Below are positions 18,018 through 26,817 of a DNA stretch of 46,894 nucleotides, piece after piece (within the stretch, counting starts at the first letter, position 1; every line of letters begins with the position of its first letter). The notes under the pieces were generated by a model, which had not been told where the DNA came from, ran no database searches, and worked only from the letters and a program-made list of their open reading frames with translations. The DNA is from an uncultured Roseobacter sp. (GTDB lineage: Bacteria > Pseudomonadota > Alphaproteobacteria > Rhodobacterales > Rhodobacteraceae). The position numbers were made by a program, and so were the translations under genes. The stretch spans positions 1 through 46,894 of the forward strand of contig CANMWT010000019.1 in assembly GCA_947501635.1 (NCBI GenBank). Direction: 5' to 3'.

Positions 18018-19327
18018 ACTTCGCCCGGTCTGATTTCCCGCAGGATTTCCTATTCGCCGCCGCCACTTCAAGCTACCAGATCGAAGGCCATGGTTTCGGA
18101 GGTGCGGGCCCCACACATTGGGACAGCTTTTCCGCCACACCCGGCAACGTCGTGCGTGCCGAAAACGGCCAGCGCGCCTGCGACCACTACCACCGCTGGG
18201 AGGAAGACCTGGATCTGATGCAGGCCATGGGGCTGGATGCCTACCGCTTCTCGACCAGCTGGGCACGTGTCATGCCGGAAGGGCGCGGCGCGGTGAACGC
18301 CGAGGGCCTCGATTTCTACGACCGGCTGGTGGATGGTTTGCTTGAACGGTCATTAAAGCCCATGGTCACGCTCTATCATTGGGAGCTGCCCTCGGCGCTG
18401 TCAGACTGCGGCGGCTGGGCCAATCCCGACATCGCGCACTGGCTCGCGGATTTTGCGACCGTGGTGATGGAGAGGATCGGTGACCGGGTGTACAGCGCCG
18501 CCCCGATCAACGAGCCATGGTGCGTGGCGTGGCTGTCGCATTTTCTTGGCCTGCAAGCCCCCGGCTTACGCGATATTAGGGCGACGGCTCATGCCATGCA
18601 CCACGTGCTGACCGCCCACGGCCGGTCGGTTCAGGCGATGCGAGCACTTGGCGTGCGCAACATAGGCGCTGTGTGCAATTTTGAAGACGTGCATCCGGCG
18701 CAGGATACGCCAGCAGCGCATAAGGCTGCGGACCGTTACCGCGCGATCTACAATGAGTTCTTTGTAGGGGGGCTCTTTAAAGGAGCCTACCCCGATGCCG
18801 TATTAGAAGGTCTGGAAGCCCATATGCCAAAAGGTTGGGACACGGATTTTTCTTTGATCGGCCAACCGTTGGATTGGTTCGGGGTCAACTATTACACCTG
18901 CAAGAGAATCGCTGCCGACAGCGGCCCATGGCCCGCTGTCCGGGAAATCGAAGGGCCGCTGCCAAAGACCCAGATGGGCTGGGAGATAAAACCTGACGGT
19001 CTGGAAACTATCCTGACTTGGTTGCAGCGCAATTACACCGGCGCCCTGCCTGTTTACATAACGGAAAACGGCATGGCCCACGGCGATGATCCGGGCGTGC
19101 CAGATGCGCCACGCATTGCCTATCTCGACGCGCATCTGACAGCGGCAAAGCGTGCTATGAATGCGGGTGTACCTTTGGCCGGCTATACATTCTGGTCACT
19201 GCTCGACAATTATGAGTGGTCTTTGGGTTATGAAAAACGCTTCGGTCTGGTGCATGTGGATTTCGACAACCTTAAACGAACCCCAAAGGCCTCTTATTAC
19301 GCCTTGCAGCAGGGTTTGTCGCGTTAG
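18014..19327 (+). CDS. GH1 beta-glucosidase
   Basis: The 437-residue cytoplasmic glycosidase is of normal length for GH1. Landmarks are the N-terminal DFLFAAATSSYQIEG, acid/base Glu167 (INEPW), nucleophile Glu351 (YITENG) and the aglycone-site WSLLDNYEWSLGYEKRFG. It hydrolyses beta-linked glucosides such as cellobiose. The ATG overlaps the regulator's stop, and the upstream in-frame extension lies inside the regulator gene and is rejected. Its stop overlaps that of the convergent di-haem gene (19324-19327). A beta-glucosidase coupled to an alpha-glucoside regulator suggests that the locus serves mixed glucosides. Confidence 0.95.
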   Translation: MNFARSDFPQDFLFAAATSSYQIEGHGFGGAGPTHWDSFSATPGNVVRAENGQRACDHYHRWEEDLDLMQAMGLDAYRFSTSWARVMPEGRGAVNAEGLDFYDRLVDGLLERSLKPMVTLYHWELPSALSDCGGWANPDIAHWLADFATVVMERIGDRVYSAAPINEPWCVAWLSHFLGLQAPGLRDIRATAHAMHHVLTAHGRSVQAMRALGVRNIGAVCNFEDVHPAQDTPAAHKAADRYRAIYNEFFVGGLFKGAYPDAVLEGLEAHMPKGWDTDFSLIGQPLDWFGVNYYTCKRIAADSGPWPAVREIEGPLPKTQMGWEIKPDGLETILTWLQRNYTGALPVYITENGMAHGDDPGVPDAPRIAYLDAHLTAAKRAMNAGVPLAGYTFWSLLDNYEWSLGYEKRFGLVHVDFDNLKRTPKASYYALQQGLSR

Positions 19328-20577
19328 GGCCGGAACCACGACGGGACGCCAAACGGTGGGGCGTGCACGCTTTCACCGGTAAGCGCTTCGAGAAACGCTA
19401 CCAGATCGCGGATATCACTGTCGCTCAGGGGTTTCGCCGTCATACTGACGGCTGCAGCCTGACGGCGCATCTCCAGCCTGTCACTCTGAACCAGAAAGTC
19501 CGTGCTTTCAAGCCACGGCACCACCGGCAGCCGGGCCTGATCACGCGTCCAGGCCGCACGTGCCATCTGCGGGTTGAGGTGATGGCGGATGATCCCTTCA
19601 AGCGTCGGATAGGCACCGTTGTGGCCATAAGGCCCGGTCAGCGCCACGTTCCGCAGCATCGGCGTGCGAAACGCATAGGCGTCTTCCAAAAGGTTGCTTT
19701 CGGCCATACGTCCTACATCACGCGCGTAAGGGTCCCACTGGCGTGTCCGGCCCGGCCCAAAAGCAGGCAAGCCCAGCGCGTGAAACCTCTGATCGGTCAT
19801 CAGCGGGCCGGCATGGCAGGAGGCGCACTCCGCCTTACCATAGAAAAGCGCCATTCCCGTTTTCTGCTGGTCTGTCAGCGCTGCTGTATCACCTGCAAGA
19901 TATCGGTCAAACGGGCTGTCGATGCTAAGCCACTCAACCGCCATAAAAGCAGCAAGCGCATTGGCGATCTCTGTGATTGTGACATCTTCCGCATTGTCGA
20001 TATGCTCAAATGCCTCCACGAAACCCGTGGCATAGCGTTCCCGCCCCCGCACCCTTTTGGCAAGTATTGGCCAAGCGGCATCCATACGGTCATGCACCGC
20101 CCCGATGACTTCGTTCTCGCCGGGGTTCCCCGCCATCTCGAATTGCGCAACCAAAGGAAAAAGCGCCTGAGCTGCCAACAGTGAGTTCAAACCTTCCGGC
20201 AACCATTCTTGTGCCGGCGAGTTGAAACCGTTGCCATAGACATCGGATGTGCTGAGCCGACCGTCATGAAACAGGGTGTGCAAGTCGCGCGCGCCCAAAT
20301 TCCACAGCGGTGAGGCATTGCGTGGTATCCGTTTTGCAATCCGGTCGGCCCCGACACCGGGCGTCCGCTGGGGTCCCAGCCGCTGCCCCCCTTCACCGAT
20401 CCCCAGAGACAGCCCGTCGCCGGTCCCGAAATCGGGATGATGGCAATGCGCACAAGAGATGTTCCGGTTGCCGGAAAGTATGGTGTCATAAAAGAGCTGC
20501 TGCCCCAAGGCGGCTTGTACCGGATCGAATTCGATGAAATCCTCGGCAGTGAGCGGGCGCGGCAGATCGCTTGCCAT
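19324..20577 (-). CDS. Di-haem cytochrome c peroxidase/MauG-family protein with uncertain 5' end
   Basis: From ATG 20577 the product is 417 residues. It has two c-type haem sites, CAHCH (42-46) and CASCH (251-255), and the family features LFYDTILSGNRNISC, GLSLGIGEGG, RNASPLWNLG, FHDGR and TPMLRNVALTGPYGHNG. It should be a periplasmic electron-transfer or peroxidase-type enzyme. In this frame a signal-peptide core (LVLSFLASGAMA) lies just upstream of that ATG, but no good start codon precedes it. The only suitable ATG (20612) is one base out of frame. A one-base deletion in the GGG after that ATG, a sequencing error or a non-standard start are all possible. Without the leader the protein could not be exported or receive haem. 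Confidence 0.85.
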   Translation of the reverse strand: MASDLPRPLTAEDFIEFDPVQAALGQQLFYDTILSGNRNISCAHCHHPDFGTGDGLSLGIGEGGQRLGPQRTPGVGADRIAKRIPRNASPLWNLGARDLHTLFHDGRLSTSDVYGNGFNSPAQEWLPEGLNSLLAAQALFPLVAQFEMAGNPGENEVIGAVHDRMDAAWPILAKRVRGRERYATGFVEAFEHIDNAEDVTITEIANALAAFMAVEWLSIDSPFDRYLAGDTAALTDQQKTGMALFYGKAECASCHAGPLMTDQRFHALGLPAFGPGRTRQWDPYARDVGRMAESNLLEDAYAFRTPMLRNVALTGPYGHNGAYPTLEGIIRHHLNPQMARAAWTRDQARLPVVPWLESTDFLVQSDRLEMRRQAAAVSMTAKPLSDSDIRDLVAFLEALTGESVHAPPFGVPSWFRP

Positions 20578-20610
20578 CGCGCCAGACGCCAAGAAGGACA
20601 GGACAAGCCC

Positions 20611-21081
20611 ATGCGCGCCGTAGTTTTTGCTTTGATGCTTTTTGCCAGCCCGGTGGCGGCCGAGCTTGAAGGCGCGCGCGATCTTATGGAAGAAGGCCGT
20701 TTTCAGGAAGCATATGATGCGCTGTGGCCGGCTGCACGGTCTGGCAATGCCGAGGCCGAAGAGCTTATCGGGGTCATGTATGCCATGGGGTTGGGACGAC
20801 CCCGCGACGACCAGCGCGCCTTTGAGTGGTACCTGCGCTCGGCCATGAAAGGGCATGCCGGCGCGCAATCGGGCGTCGGCTGGTATTATGAAATCGGCCG
20901 CGGATTGCCCGCGCCGGATTTGACGCGCGCTTACATGTGGTACACGCTGTCGGCCATTGGCGGTGACCCCGATGCCGCGATCAGCCTCGAGGAAGTCGTC
21001 AAGAAGATGACGGCGGAAGAGATCAAAAAAGCGCATATTCTGGTCGAAGACTACAAGGTCTGGATGTATCCGTTCAGATAA
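20611..21081 (+). CDS. Secreted Sel1-repeat (TPR-like) protein
   Basis: 156 residues: a signal peptide (MRAVVFALMLFASPVAA) is followed by Sel1-like repeats (about 22-125; AEELIGVMYAMGLGRPRDDQ, AFEWYLRSAMKGHAGAQ, GVGWYYEIGRGLP, AYMWYTLSAIGG). Such proteins act as periplasmic protein-interaction scaffolds. The start at 20611 is chosen because AGGA lies seven bases upstream and it gives a clean signal peptide; the frame's upstream extension lies inside the divergent di-haem gene. Its ATG shares the CATG palindrome with the minus-strand ATG discussed for that gene. Any partnership with the di-haem protein is inferred from proximity only. Confidence 0.8.
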   Translation: MRAVVFALMLFASPVAAELEGARDLMEEGRFQEAYDALWPAARSGNAEAEELIGVMYAMGLGRPRDDQRAFEWYLRSAMKGHAGAQSGVGWYYEIGRGLPAPDLTRAYMWYTLSAIGGDPDAAISLEEVVKKMTAEEIKKAHILVEDYKVWMYPFR

Positions 21082-21083
21082 AA

Positions 21084-21101
21084 GGCGGCCCGAAGGCCGC
21101 C
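21084..21101 (-). terminator. Rho-independent terminator of the TRAP operon
   Basis: A perfect 7-bp GGCGGCC/GGCCGCC stem with a four-base loop is followed on the minus strand by TTTT. It lies between the convergent ends of the Sel1 and dctP-type genes and may work in both directions, though the U-run is only on the minus strand. Confidence 0.8.
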
Positions 21102-21112
21102 TGTCTCTGGCA

Positions 21113-22171
21113 TTAGTTCAGGTCGGCATCACGGGCCGCACCAACCTCGGCTTCCGCTTCGGAAACAGCTGTGGTCAGGGCCGAGAATATCTCGTCACCG
21201 CGGCCGACATTCCCTTTGAACCATTCAAACACCGGCGCGGCGCCCTCTTTGAATGCCGCCTTTTGTTCTGGTGTGGGGACGTAGAGATCACCACCACCTG
21301 CTACGAACTCTTCATAGGCCGCGATGGACTTGCGCTTGGGTGACGCGAAAGTCGCCTGCTGCAAAGCATAGAACCCGTCAACAACCACACGGCGCATGTC
21401 TTCCGGCATGCCGGTAAACTTCTCGTTGTTCATCCACCACAAGGCCCCCATGTAAGCGTGCCCGTCCAACGTCACATACTGCAGTCCTGCATCCGGAAAC
21501 TTCATACCCATAATGTCGGTGATGCCGTTCTTGGAGCCTTCCACAACCCCGGTCTGGAATGACGTGAAAAGTTCGGGCCACGGGATCGGCGTGGGGGATG
21601 CACCCAGGGCGCGCACCAGCTCCTGCGGCAGATCAGCCACAACTGTTCTGATCTTCAGGCCTTCCATATCTGCTGGCTCCGCAATCCGGCGCTTGGTATT
21701 TGCGAAGTTACGCCAACCACCCGTGTTGCCAATTGTCATCAGGCGGATCGTACCGCCCGAATCCTCAAGCGCCATATCCCGCATCTTACGGGTGAAATCA
21801 CCCGACAGCACATGCTCTGCGATACGGTCGTCTGCCATCAGGTACGGCAGGTCCAAAACTTGGACATAAGGGAAAATCCCCGACGCACCGCCTGACGTTG
21901 ACACATACACGTCGATCGTACCATCCGCGACGCCTTGCAAACATTCCGCACCGTTGCTGCACAGTTGGGTGCCGATAAACAGCTCCACGGCAATCGCCCC
22001 GTTTGACGCGCTTTCGACGTAGTTCTTGAATACGACAAGTCCGTCGTAATCCTCGTCGTTCTCATTGGAATTGGCGGTGGCGCGGATGGTGTAGTCCTGC
22101 GCCTGCGCCGCGACCGGAGCCCCCGCCACGACCGCGGCCAGAGCCACCGATTTAAGCATTTGTTTTAACAT
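21113..22171 (-). CDS. TRAP transporter solute-binding protein (DctP family)
   Basis: 352 residues: signal peptide (MLKQMLKSVALAAVVAGAPV to AQA), then a DctP-type ligand-binding fold with VFKNYVESASNGAIAVELF, the LPYLM motif, and the conserved region around MEGLKIRTV with its substrate-binding Arg. The late motif FQTGVVEGSKNGITDIMGMKF is typical of the family. The start at 22171 follows GGGAGGAC. It is last in the dctQ-dctM-dctP order and is followed by a terminator. Ligands of this family are usually organic acids; here the ligand is unknown. Confidence 0.92.
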   Translation of the reverse strand: MLKQMLKSVALAAVVAGAPVAAQAQDYTIRATANSNENDEDYDGLVVFKNYVESASNGAIAVELFIGTQLCSNGAECLQGVADGTIDVYVSTSGGASGIFPYVQVLDLPYLMADDRIAEHVLSGDFTRKMRDMALEDSGGTIRLMTIGNTGGWRNFANTKRRIAEPADMEGLKIRTVVADLPQELVRALGASPTPIPWPELFTSFQTGVVEGSKNGITDIMGMKFPDAGLQYVTLDGHAYMGALWWMNNEKFTGMPEDMRRVVVDGFYALQQATFASPKRKSIAAYEEFVAGGGDLYVPTPEQKAAFKEGAAPVFEWFKGNVGRGDEIFSALTTAVSEAEAEVGAARDADLN

Positions 22172-22198
22172 GAAAGTCCTCCCAGTTGGTGTTATCAT

Positions 22199-23488
22199 TC
22201 AATTTGCAAAGCCGGTCAGGCGCGGAATGGTCATCGATATCTCCTCGACATAGGTGATGAGGAAAATGACCACGATTTCAACCGCCAGAAACGGCAGAAT
22301 GGCTTTGGAGATCGCCTCGACGCGCTCGCCTGAAACCGAGGAGGCGACAAACAGCACAAGCCCCATGGGCGGTGTTGCAAGGCCCACTGTCAGGTTGACG
22401 CTCATGATGATGGCGAAATGAATGGGGTCGACCCCCAATTCGACAAAAATGGGCCCAAGGATCGGACCCAGGATGATGATCGCGGGCCCCGCGTCCAGAA
22501 ACATCCCGACCGCAAAGAGCAGAAGATTGATCAAAAACAACAGGATCAACGGGTTGGAGGTGAGTGCCAGCACGAATTCTGCCATCGCTTCGGGCGCGTG
22601 GCTGAGGCTCACTACCGTTTTGAAGGCCATCGCAGCACCCACCAGCAACAAAACCACCGCCGAGGTCAGACCCGCTCGCCCCATCACATCCGGCAGATCG
22701 CTGATTTTGAGCGTGCGCATCACGAATAAGCCGATAAACAATGCATAAGCCACCGCCACAGCAGCCGCTTCCGTTGGCGTGAAAACACCCGCCAGAATAC
22801 CGCCAAGAATGATGACCGGCGTCAGCAGAGGAAAAAACGCCTTCAGGCTCGCCTGTCCCCGCTCGCCCCACGAATGCTTTTTGGTGGCGACGGGAAAATC
22901 ATATTTGTCCGCCATGATTTTGACCATGACCATCAATCCGACGCCGACCAGAATGCCGGGTACAATACCGGCCAGAAATAGCGCCGCGACGCTTTCGCCC
23001 ATGACATAGGCGTAGATGATCATAATGCCGGATGGCGGGATTATGGGCCCGATCACCGAACTTGCCGCAGTAATGGCGGCGGCAAACTTCCGGCTGTAGC
23101 CCTGTTTTTCCATCGCAGGTATCAACATCGAGCCCAATGCGGAGGTATCCGCCACGGCAGAACCCGACAGCCCCGCAAACAGCATGGAGCTGAGAATGTT
23201 CACATGTGCCAGACCGCCACGCAGATGCCCCATCATTGCCTGCGAGAATTCGACCAGACGCATGGTAATCCCGCCTCTGTTCATCAACTCGCCGGCCAGC
23301 ATGAAAAACGGGATCGCCATCAGAGGAAAGCTATCCATTCCATTGTAAACATTGCGGTAAAGCAACGTGATGTCTTTTTCCTGCCCATTCAGCCACAGCA
23401 GGATGCCCGGGGCGGCCAAAAGACCAAAGAACACCGGCAAACCGATCAGCAGAAACAACAGGAAAAGCGGCAGAAACCAGACCAGCAC
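22199..23488 (-). CDS. TRAP transporter large permease (DctM family)
   Basis: A 429-residue, highly hydrophobic protein of about 12 membrane segments. It carries the DctM signatures FFMLAGELMNRGGIT, GLSGSAVADTSALG and IIPPSGIMIIYAYV. It is the sodium- or proton-driven transport subunit. The start codon is GTG (23486-23488) and overlaps the small-subunit stop by one base. Length is normal. Confidence 0.94.
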   Translation of the reverse strand: MLVWFLPLFLLFLLIGLPVFFGLLAAPGILLWLNGQEKDITLLYRNVYNGMDSFPLMAIPFFMLAGELMNRGGITMRLVEFSQAMMGHLRGGLAHVNILSSMLFAGLSGSAVADTSALGSMLIPAMEKQGYSRKFAAAITAASSVIGPIIPPSGIMIIYAYVMGESVAALFLAGIVPGILVGVGLMVMVKIMADKYDFPVATKKHSWGERGQASLKAFFPLLTPVIILGGILAGVFTPTEAAAVAVAYALFIGLFVMRTLKISDLPDVMGRAGLTSAVVLLLVGAAMAFKTVVSLSHAPEAMAEFVLALTSNPLILLFLINLLLFAVGMFLDAGPAIIILGPILGPIFVELGVDPIHFAIIMSVNLTVGLATPPMGLVLFVASSVSGERVEAISKAILPFLAVEIVVIFLITYVEEISMTIPRLTGFAN

Positions 23489-24078
23489 TATTCCGCCCCC
23501 ACCTGTTCTTCGAGGGTGATCGGGGGCAGTCGGTCCCCACCGCCAAGCATTCTTACAAGGCTGCGCAGGATCAGTTCGATATTCACCGAAATCAAAAGTA
23601 TGACACCCACCAGAAGAGATGCCATCATCCAGCTGCGCGGCACGCGAAACCAGTTTTCAAAACTCAGGTCGGTCGGCACATAAAGAGACGCGGTGGCAAA
23701 GCGTCCGGCAAAGCCGGTGACTTCCGACCAGCCGATCTGAACAGCCACCAGCAGAACGCCAAGGCTCAGGCAGAGCAGAAGCAGCGATAACACGCCCGCA
23801 AGCGTCCGCGGCAGAAATCGCACCAGCGTGTCGATTGCAACAAAGCCGCCACGCCGGAACGCTGTGGGCGCCATTAGACCGGTCATCCATAACATGCAAA
23901 ACCGTGCCGCCTCGTCCGGCCAGGGCAACGCATTGTTCAGCACGTAGCGGAAAAACACCTGAATAAGAATGGCCGCGACCATAAGCGCGACAGCGACGAT
24001 ACCAATGGCACGACCCATGGCCAGCACGGCTTGGTTTACCAGCCGTAGCGGTGTCAACACCACCAGCAGTGCGCCCAT
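23488..24078 (-). CDS. TRAP transporter small permease (DctQ family)
   Basis: 196 residues with four membrane segments (about 19-41, 56-72, 97-120 and 154-174). The DctQ sequence FFRYVLNNALPWPDEAARFCMLWMT and the RRGGFVAIDTLV loop are clear. It partners the large permease. GGAGG precedes the ATG. The upstream 93 bp hold a stem-loop and separate the transporter from the oxidoreductase genes, which may still be co-transcribed. Confidence 0.92.
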   Translation of the reverse strand: MGALLVVLTPLRLVNQAVLAMGRAIGIVAVALMVAAILIQVFFRYVLNNALPWPDEAARFCMLWMTGLMAPTAFRRGGFVAIDTLVRFLPRTLAGVLSLLLLCLSLGVLLVAVQIGWSEVTGFAGRFATASLYVPTDLSFENWFRVPRSWMMASLLVGVILLISVNIELILRSLVRMLGGGDRLPPITLEEQVGAE

Positions 24079-24098
24079 AACGGGCCTCCTCCCTGTCG

Positions 24099-24113
24099 CC
24101 GGCCTTTGGCCGG
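24099..24113. repeat. Perfect stem-loop CCGGCC-TTT-GGCCGG upstream of dctQ-type gene
   Basis: A 6-bp perfect GC stem with a three-base loop lies in the 93-bp gap between the flavin reductase and TRAP genes. There is no U-run on the minus strand, so it is more likely an RNA-processing or partial attenuation hairpin than a terminator. Confidence 0.45.
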
Positions 24114-24171
24114 TTCGGCACGGGTTTACCCCGCTCCCTTATTGCTTGGCATTTTCCCCGCGCTTGTCAAA

Positions 24172-24681
24172 CTAAGAGAAGCGCCCTTGAGAGAAAATCA
24201 GCGGCTCTCCCACACCAAAGCATGCGTTCCAGACTTTACCCAAAACGATTGAGTGGTCTCCTGCATCGTGTATCTGGTACGTCGCACAGTCAAAGCGCGC
24301 CAGACAGTCGTCGAACACTGGCACACCCTTTGCGTTTTCCTTGACCAACAGCCCGTCGAAGGCTTCGCCAGATCGTGCAAACCCGCGCGCGACATGTTCC
24401 TGATCGGCGCGCAGCACATGGATAGAAAAATGCGCGGCACCGGCGAAAAAGCTGTATCGGCTTGAAGACTTTGCAGGACACCACAGCACAAGCGGTGGCT
24501 CCATTGATACGCTGGAAAAAGAGTTTGCGGTCATACCAATGTAGCCTTGCGGCGTGCGCGCGGTCACGATTGTCACACCCGACGCGAACCGACCCAAACA
24601 ATCGCGGAACATGCGTTCTGTGTCTGCACCGGGGGCAAACTCTTCAAACAGCGTTTTTTGCAGTGATCCGTCCGGCATCAT
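24172..24681 (-). CDS. Flavin reductase-like protein (FMN/FAD:NAD(P)H oxidoreductase)
   Basis: 169 residues of the short flavin reductase family (HpaC/NtaB/HsaB type): FRDCLGRFASGVTIVTARTP, GMTANSFSSVSMEPPLVLW, FSIHVLRADQEHVARGFA and the late HDAGDHSIVLGKV, where the His-Asp-Gly-type metal/flavin-site motif is seen as GDHSI. It supplies reduced flavin to a two-component monooxygenase, here most likely the SsuD-like protein two genes upstream. Its start overlaps the aldo/keto reductase stop (ATGATG at 24676-24681). Confidence 0.9.
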   Translation of the reverse strand: MMPDGSLQKTLFEEFAPGADTERMFRDCLGRFASGVTIVTARTPQGYIGMTANSFSSVSMEPPLVLWCPAKSSSRYSFFAGAAHFSIHVLRADQEHVARGFARSGEAFDGLLVKENAKGVPVFDDCLARFDCATYQIHDAGDHSIVLGKVWNACFGVGEPLIFSQGRFS

Positions 24682-25568
24682 GGCACCTCATGTCCGTTAG
24701 CAGCCTCGTAAAGTTCAAACCACGTCTGCCGGTCCATCTCGACCCGCAGTGCGTCGGCAAATTGCGCGATCCGCGAAAGCGTGTTCGTACCCATGACAGG
24801 CAGGATGCCCGCCGGATGCGCCAACAACCATGCAACCGCGACGGCGGCGCGATCCACGCCCTGTGCCTGGGCCACGGTGTCCAGTTTCCCCGCAACGGCA
24901 GAGGGTTCGGTCATCAGGCTACCGCCGCCCAGCGGAGACCATGCCATGGGCCTGATGTGATGCCGCTGGGCATGCGCCAGATCGCCGTTTGTATAGCTTT
25001 GCCGCGCCGAAAGGCTTAGCTCGATTTGGTTTGTCGCCAGCGGATTAGTCATGTTGGCCTGCAACAGGTCCCAGTCCCAGGGGCGAAAGTTCGACACCCC
25101 GGCGGCTCGGATTTTGCCGCTTGCCACCAAAGCATCAAGGGCCGCCCCGGTTTCCGCCGCGTCCATCAGCGGATCAGGACGGTGGATCAGCAAAAGGTCG
25201 ATGTGATCAATGCCCATATGCATCAGGGACGCATCGACAGAGGCCGTGATATGCGCCGCGGAGGTGTCGTAATACTTGACGCGTGCATCAGCGTATTTGC
25301 CGACCGGCGCAATGATATCGCATTTCGTTACAATCTCGATCTGGTCACGCAGACCGGCATTTTGCTTCAGACAATCACCCAAAACCAATTCTGCCACATA
25401 ACCACCGTAGATATCGGCCTGATCCATTGTCGTGATGCCCTGCGCGAGGCATGCATCGATCTTGGCCCGCACATGTGAGGGCGAGGTATCGACATCATCC
25501 GCCAGACGCCACATCCCGTAGATGATACGGCTTACTTCGAGCGTTTGGGAAAGGCTTACGCGTTCCAT
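24678..25568 (-). CDS. Aldo/keto reductase
   Basis: A 296-residue TIM-barrel NAD(P)H-dependent carbonyl reductase (YdhF-like). It has Asp in MDQADIYGGYVAELVLGD, the IVTKCDI lysine, the catalytic-type HITASVDASLMHMGIDHIDL segment, LLIHRPDP, and an NADP-binding end (VMGTNTLSRIAQFADAL). It overlaps the monooxygenase stop by one base (TGATG), so the two are translated together. It may reduce an aldehyde released by the monooxygenase; that is inference. Confidence 0.92.
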   Translation of the reverse strand: MERVSLSQTLEVSRIIYGMWRLADDVDTSPSHVRAKIDACLAQGITTMDQADIYGGYVAELVLGDCLKQNAGLRDQIEIVTKCDIIAPVGKYADARVKYYDTSAAHITASVDASLMHMGIDHIDLLLIHRPDPLMDAAETGAALDALVASGKIRAAGVSNFRPWDWDLLQANMTNPLATNQIELSLSARQSYTNGDLAHAQRHHIRPMAWSPLGGGSLMTEPSAVAGKLDTVAQAQGVDRAAVAVAWLLAHPAGILPVMGTNTLSRIAQFADALRVEMDRQTWFELYEAANGHEVP

Positions 25569-26722
25569 CAGCGGCGCTCTCCTGCGGCAAGAGGGGTTTG
25601 GGGCGGTCTCGCAGGGACGCGCCCGTATGCATGCGGCAACGAACAGGTTTGAAGGTGCGGCATAACGAGCCGGCCAAAATGCGCGGCTTCTTCCAGATGT
25701 GGATAACCCGAAAAGATAAAGGCCCGGATGCCCATCTTTCGGTAGCTTTCGATTTCGCTCAACACCTGATCGGCAGAGCCTACCAGCGCGGCACCGCAGC
25801 CTGACCGCGCGCGCCCGATCCCCGTCCAGAGGTGTGGTTCGATATAGCCGTATTCATCGGCGGCATCGCGGTTCTTTGCTTGATGCGCCACCCCCAGAGA
25901 CGTGGCATCCAGTGCGCGTTCGCGGATCATCCGACCATAGTCGTCGTCCAGCTTGGAAACGATATAGTCGGCGTACTCCTTGGCTTCGGCTTCGGTATCG
26001 CGGACGATGACGTGTACACGCAGGCCATAATCCAGCGTGCGCCCACGTTCGGCTGCACGCGCATGCACGGCTTTCATCCGCCCTTCAAGCTGCGCCTTGG
26101 GCTCCGGCCACATCAGATAGACGTCGCAATGTTCCGCGCAAAGGTCCAAGGCGTCGGGTGAATAGCCACCAAAATACAACAGCGGCCCACCTGTTTGATA
26201 GGGTTTGACGGGGTCCGTGCTGAGACCCGAAAAGGTATATACCTCGCCCGCGTAGTTGATTTCATCGCGGTTCCACGCCTGCTTGAGGATTTCCACCACC
26301 TCGCGGGACCTTTGGTATCGATAAGGGCTGGGCTCTTTCTGCCCTGGAAAATCCGACGAGATGATGTTCACCGTCAAACGCCCCTCAAGCATATGGTCGA
26401 GAGTTGCGATCGTGCGCGCCAGCATGATGGGTTGCATCTCGCCGCAACGCACTGCAGCCAGCATGTTGATCTTTTCGGTGATTGGCGCACATCCGGCGAC
26501 GAAACTCAGTGTGTCCTGCCCGACTTGATAGGACGAAGGACACAGAATGTTGCGAAAACCCTGTGCCTCGGCGGTTTTGACAATCTGGGAACAATGCGCC
26601 CAACTCGACCGTAAGTCGCCCTCGGGCACCCCCAGAAACCGGTAGTCGTCAGAGCATAGCGCCGCGAACCAAGAAACCTCGGACACTTCAAGATCGGCGG
26701 ATGTCACTGGTACGACTGTCAT
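25568..26722 (-). CDS. LLM-class flavin-dependent monooxygenase (SsuD-like)
   Basis: A 384-residue luciferase-like TIM-barrel enzyme. The C-terminal run RARSGCGAALVGSADQVL and the later FIFSGYPHLEEAAHFG closely recall alkanesulfonate monooxygenase SsuD. INMLAAVRCGEMQP and TVNIISSDFPGQ are also SsuD-like. It would oxidise a small substrate with FMNH2 and O2, for example cleaving a C-S bond. No ssuABC transporter is present; a TRAP system is encoded instead, so the substrate may not be a simple sulfonate. ATG 26722 with GGGAAG upstream is preferred over the GTG five codons earlier. Confidence 0.88.
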   Translation of the reverse strand: MTVVPVTSADLEVSEVSWFAALCSDDYRFLGVPEGDLRSSWAHCSQIVKTAEAQGFRNILCPSSYQVGQDTLSFVAGCAPITEKINMLAAVRCGEMQPIMLARTIATLDHMLEGRLTVNIISSDFPGQKEPSPYRYQRSREVVEILKQAWNRDEINYAGEVYTFSGLSTDPVKPYQTGGPLLYFGGYSPDALDLCAEHCDVYLMWPEPKAQLEGRMKAVHARAAERGRTLDYGLRVHVIVRDTEAEAKEYADYIVSKLDDDYGRMIRERALDATSLGVAHQAKNRDAADEYGYIEPHLWTGIGRARSGCGAALVGSADQVLSEIESYRKMGIRAFIFSGYPHLEEAAHFGRLVMPHLQTCSLPHAYGRVPARPPQTPLAAGERR

Positions 26723-26817
26723 ATCAAGGCTTCCCACACTCGATTATTTAACTTGCATAGCATCGGCAAATATGTAGATCAATAGTGTATCAATTTTAGG
26801 AAATCAGCCTCTCGCCT
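26723..26817. promoter_or_regulatory. Divergent promoter region with direct repeat (GTAGATCAAT / GTGTATCAAT)
   Basis: This AT-rich 95-bp gap lies between the monooxygenase operon and the GntR gene. Two related 10-mers start at 26774 and 26785, 11 bp apart (one helical turn), a plausible GntR-dimer site. No consensus is known to check it against. Confidence 0.4.

Noticed and set aside
20578-21036. N-terminal extension of the di-haem protein to an ATG at 21036
   Set aside because: It runs antisense through the whole Sel1-repeat gene, which has a signal peptide, repeats and a ribosome site. The extension has no haem-protein features apart from the short leader core.
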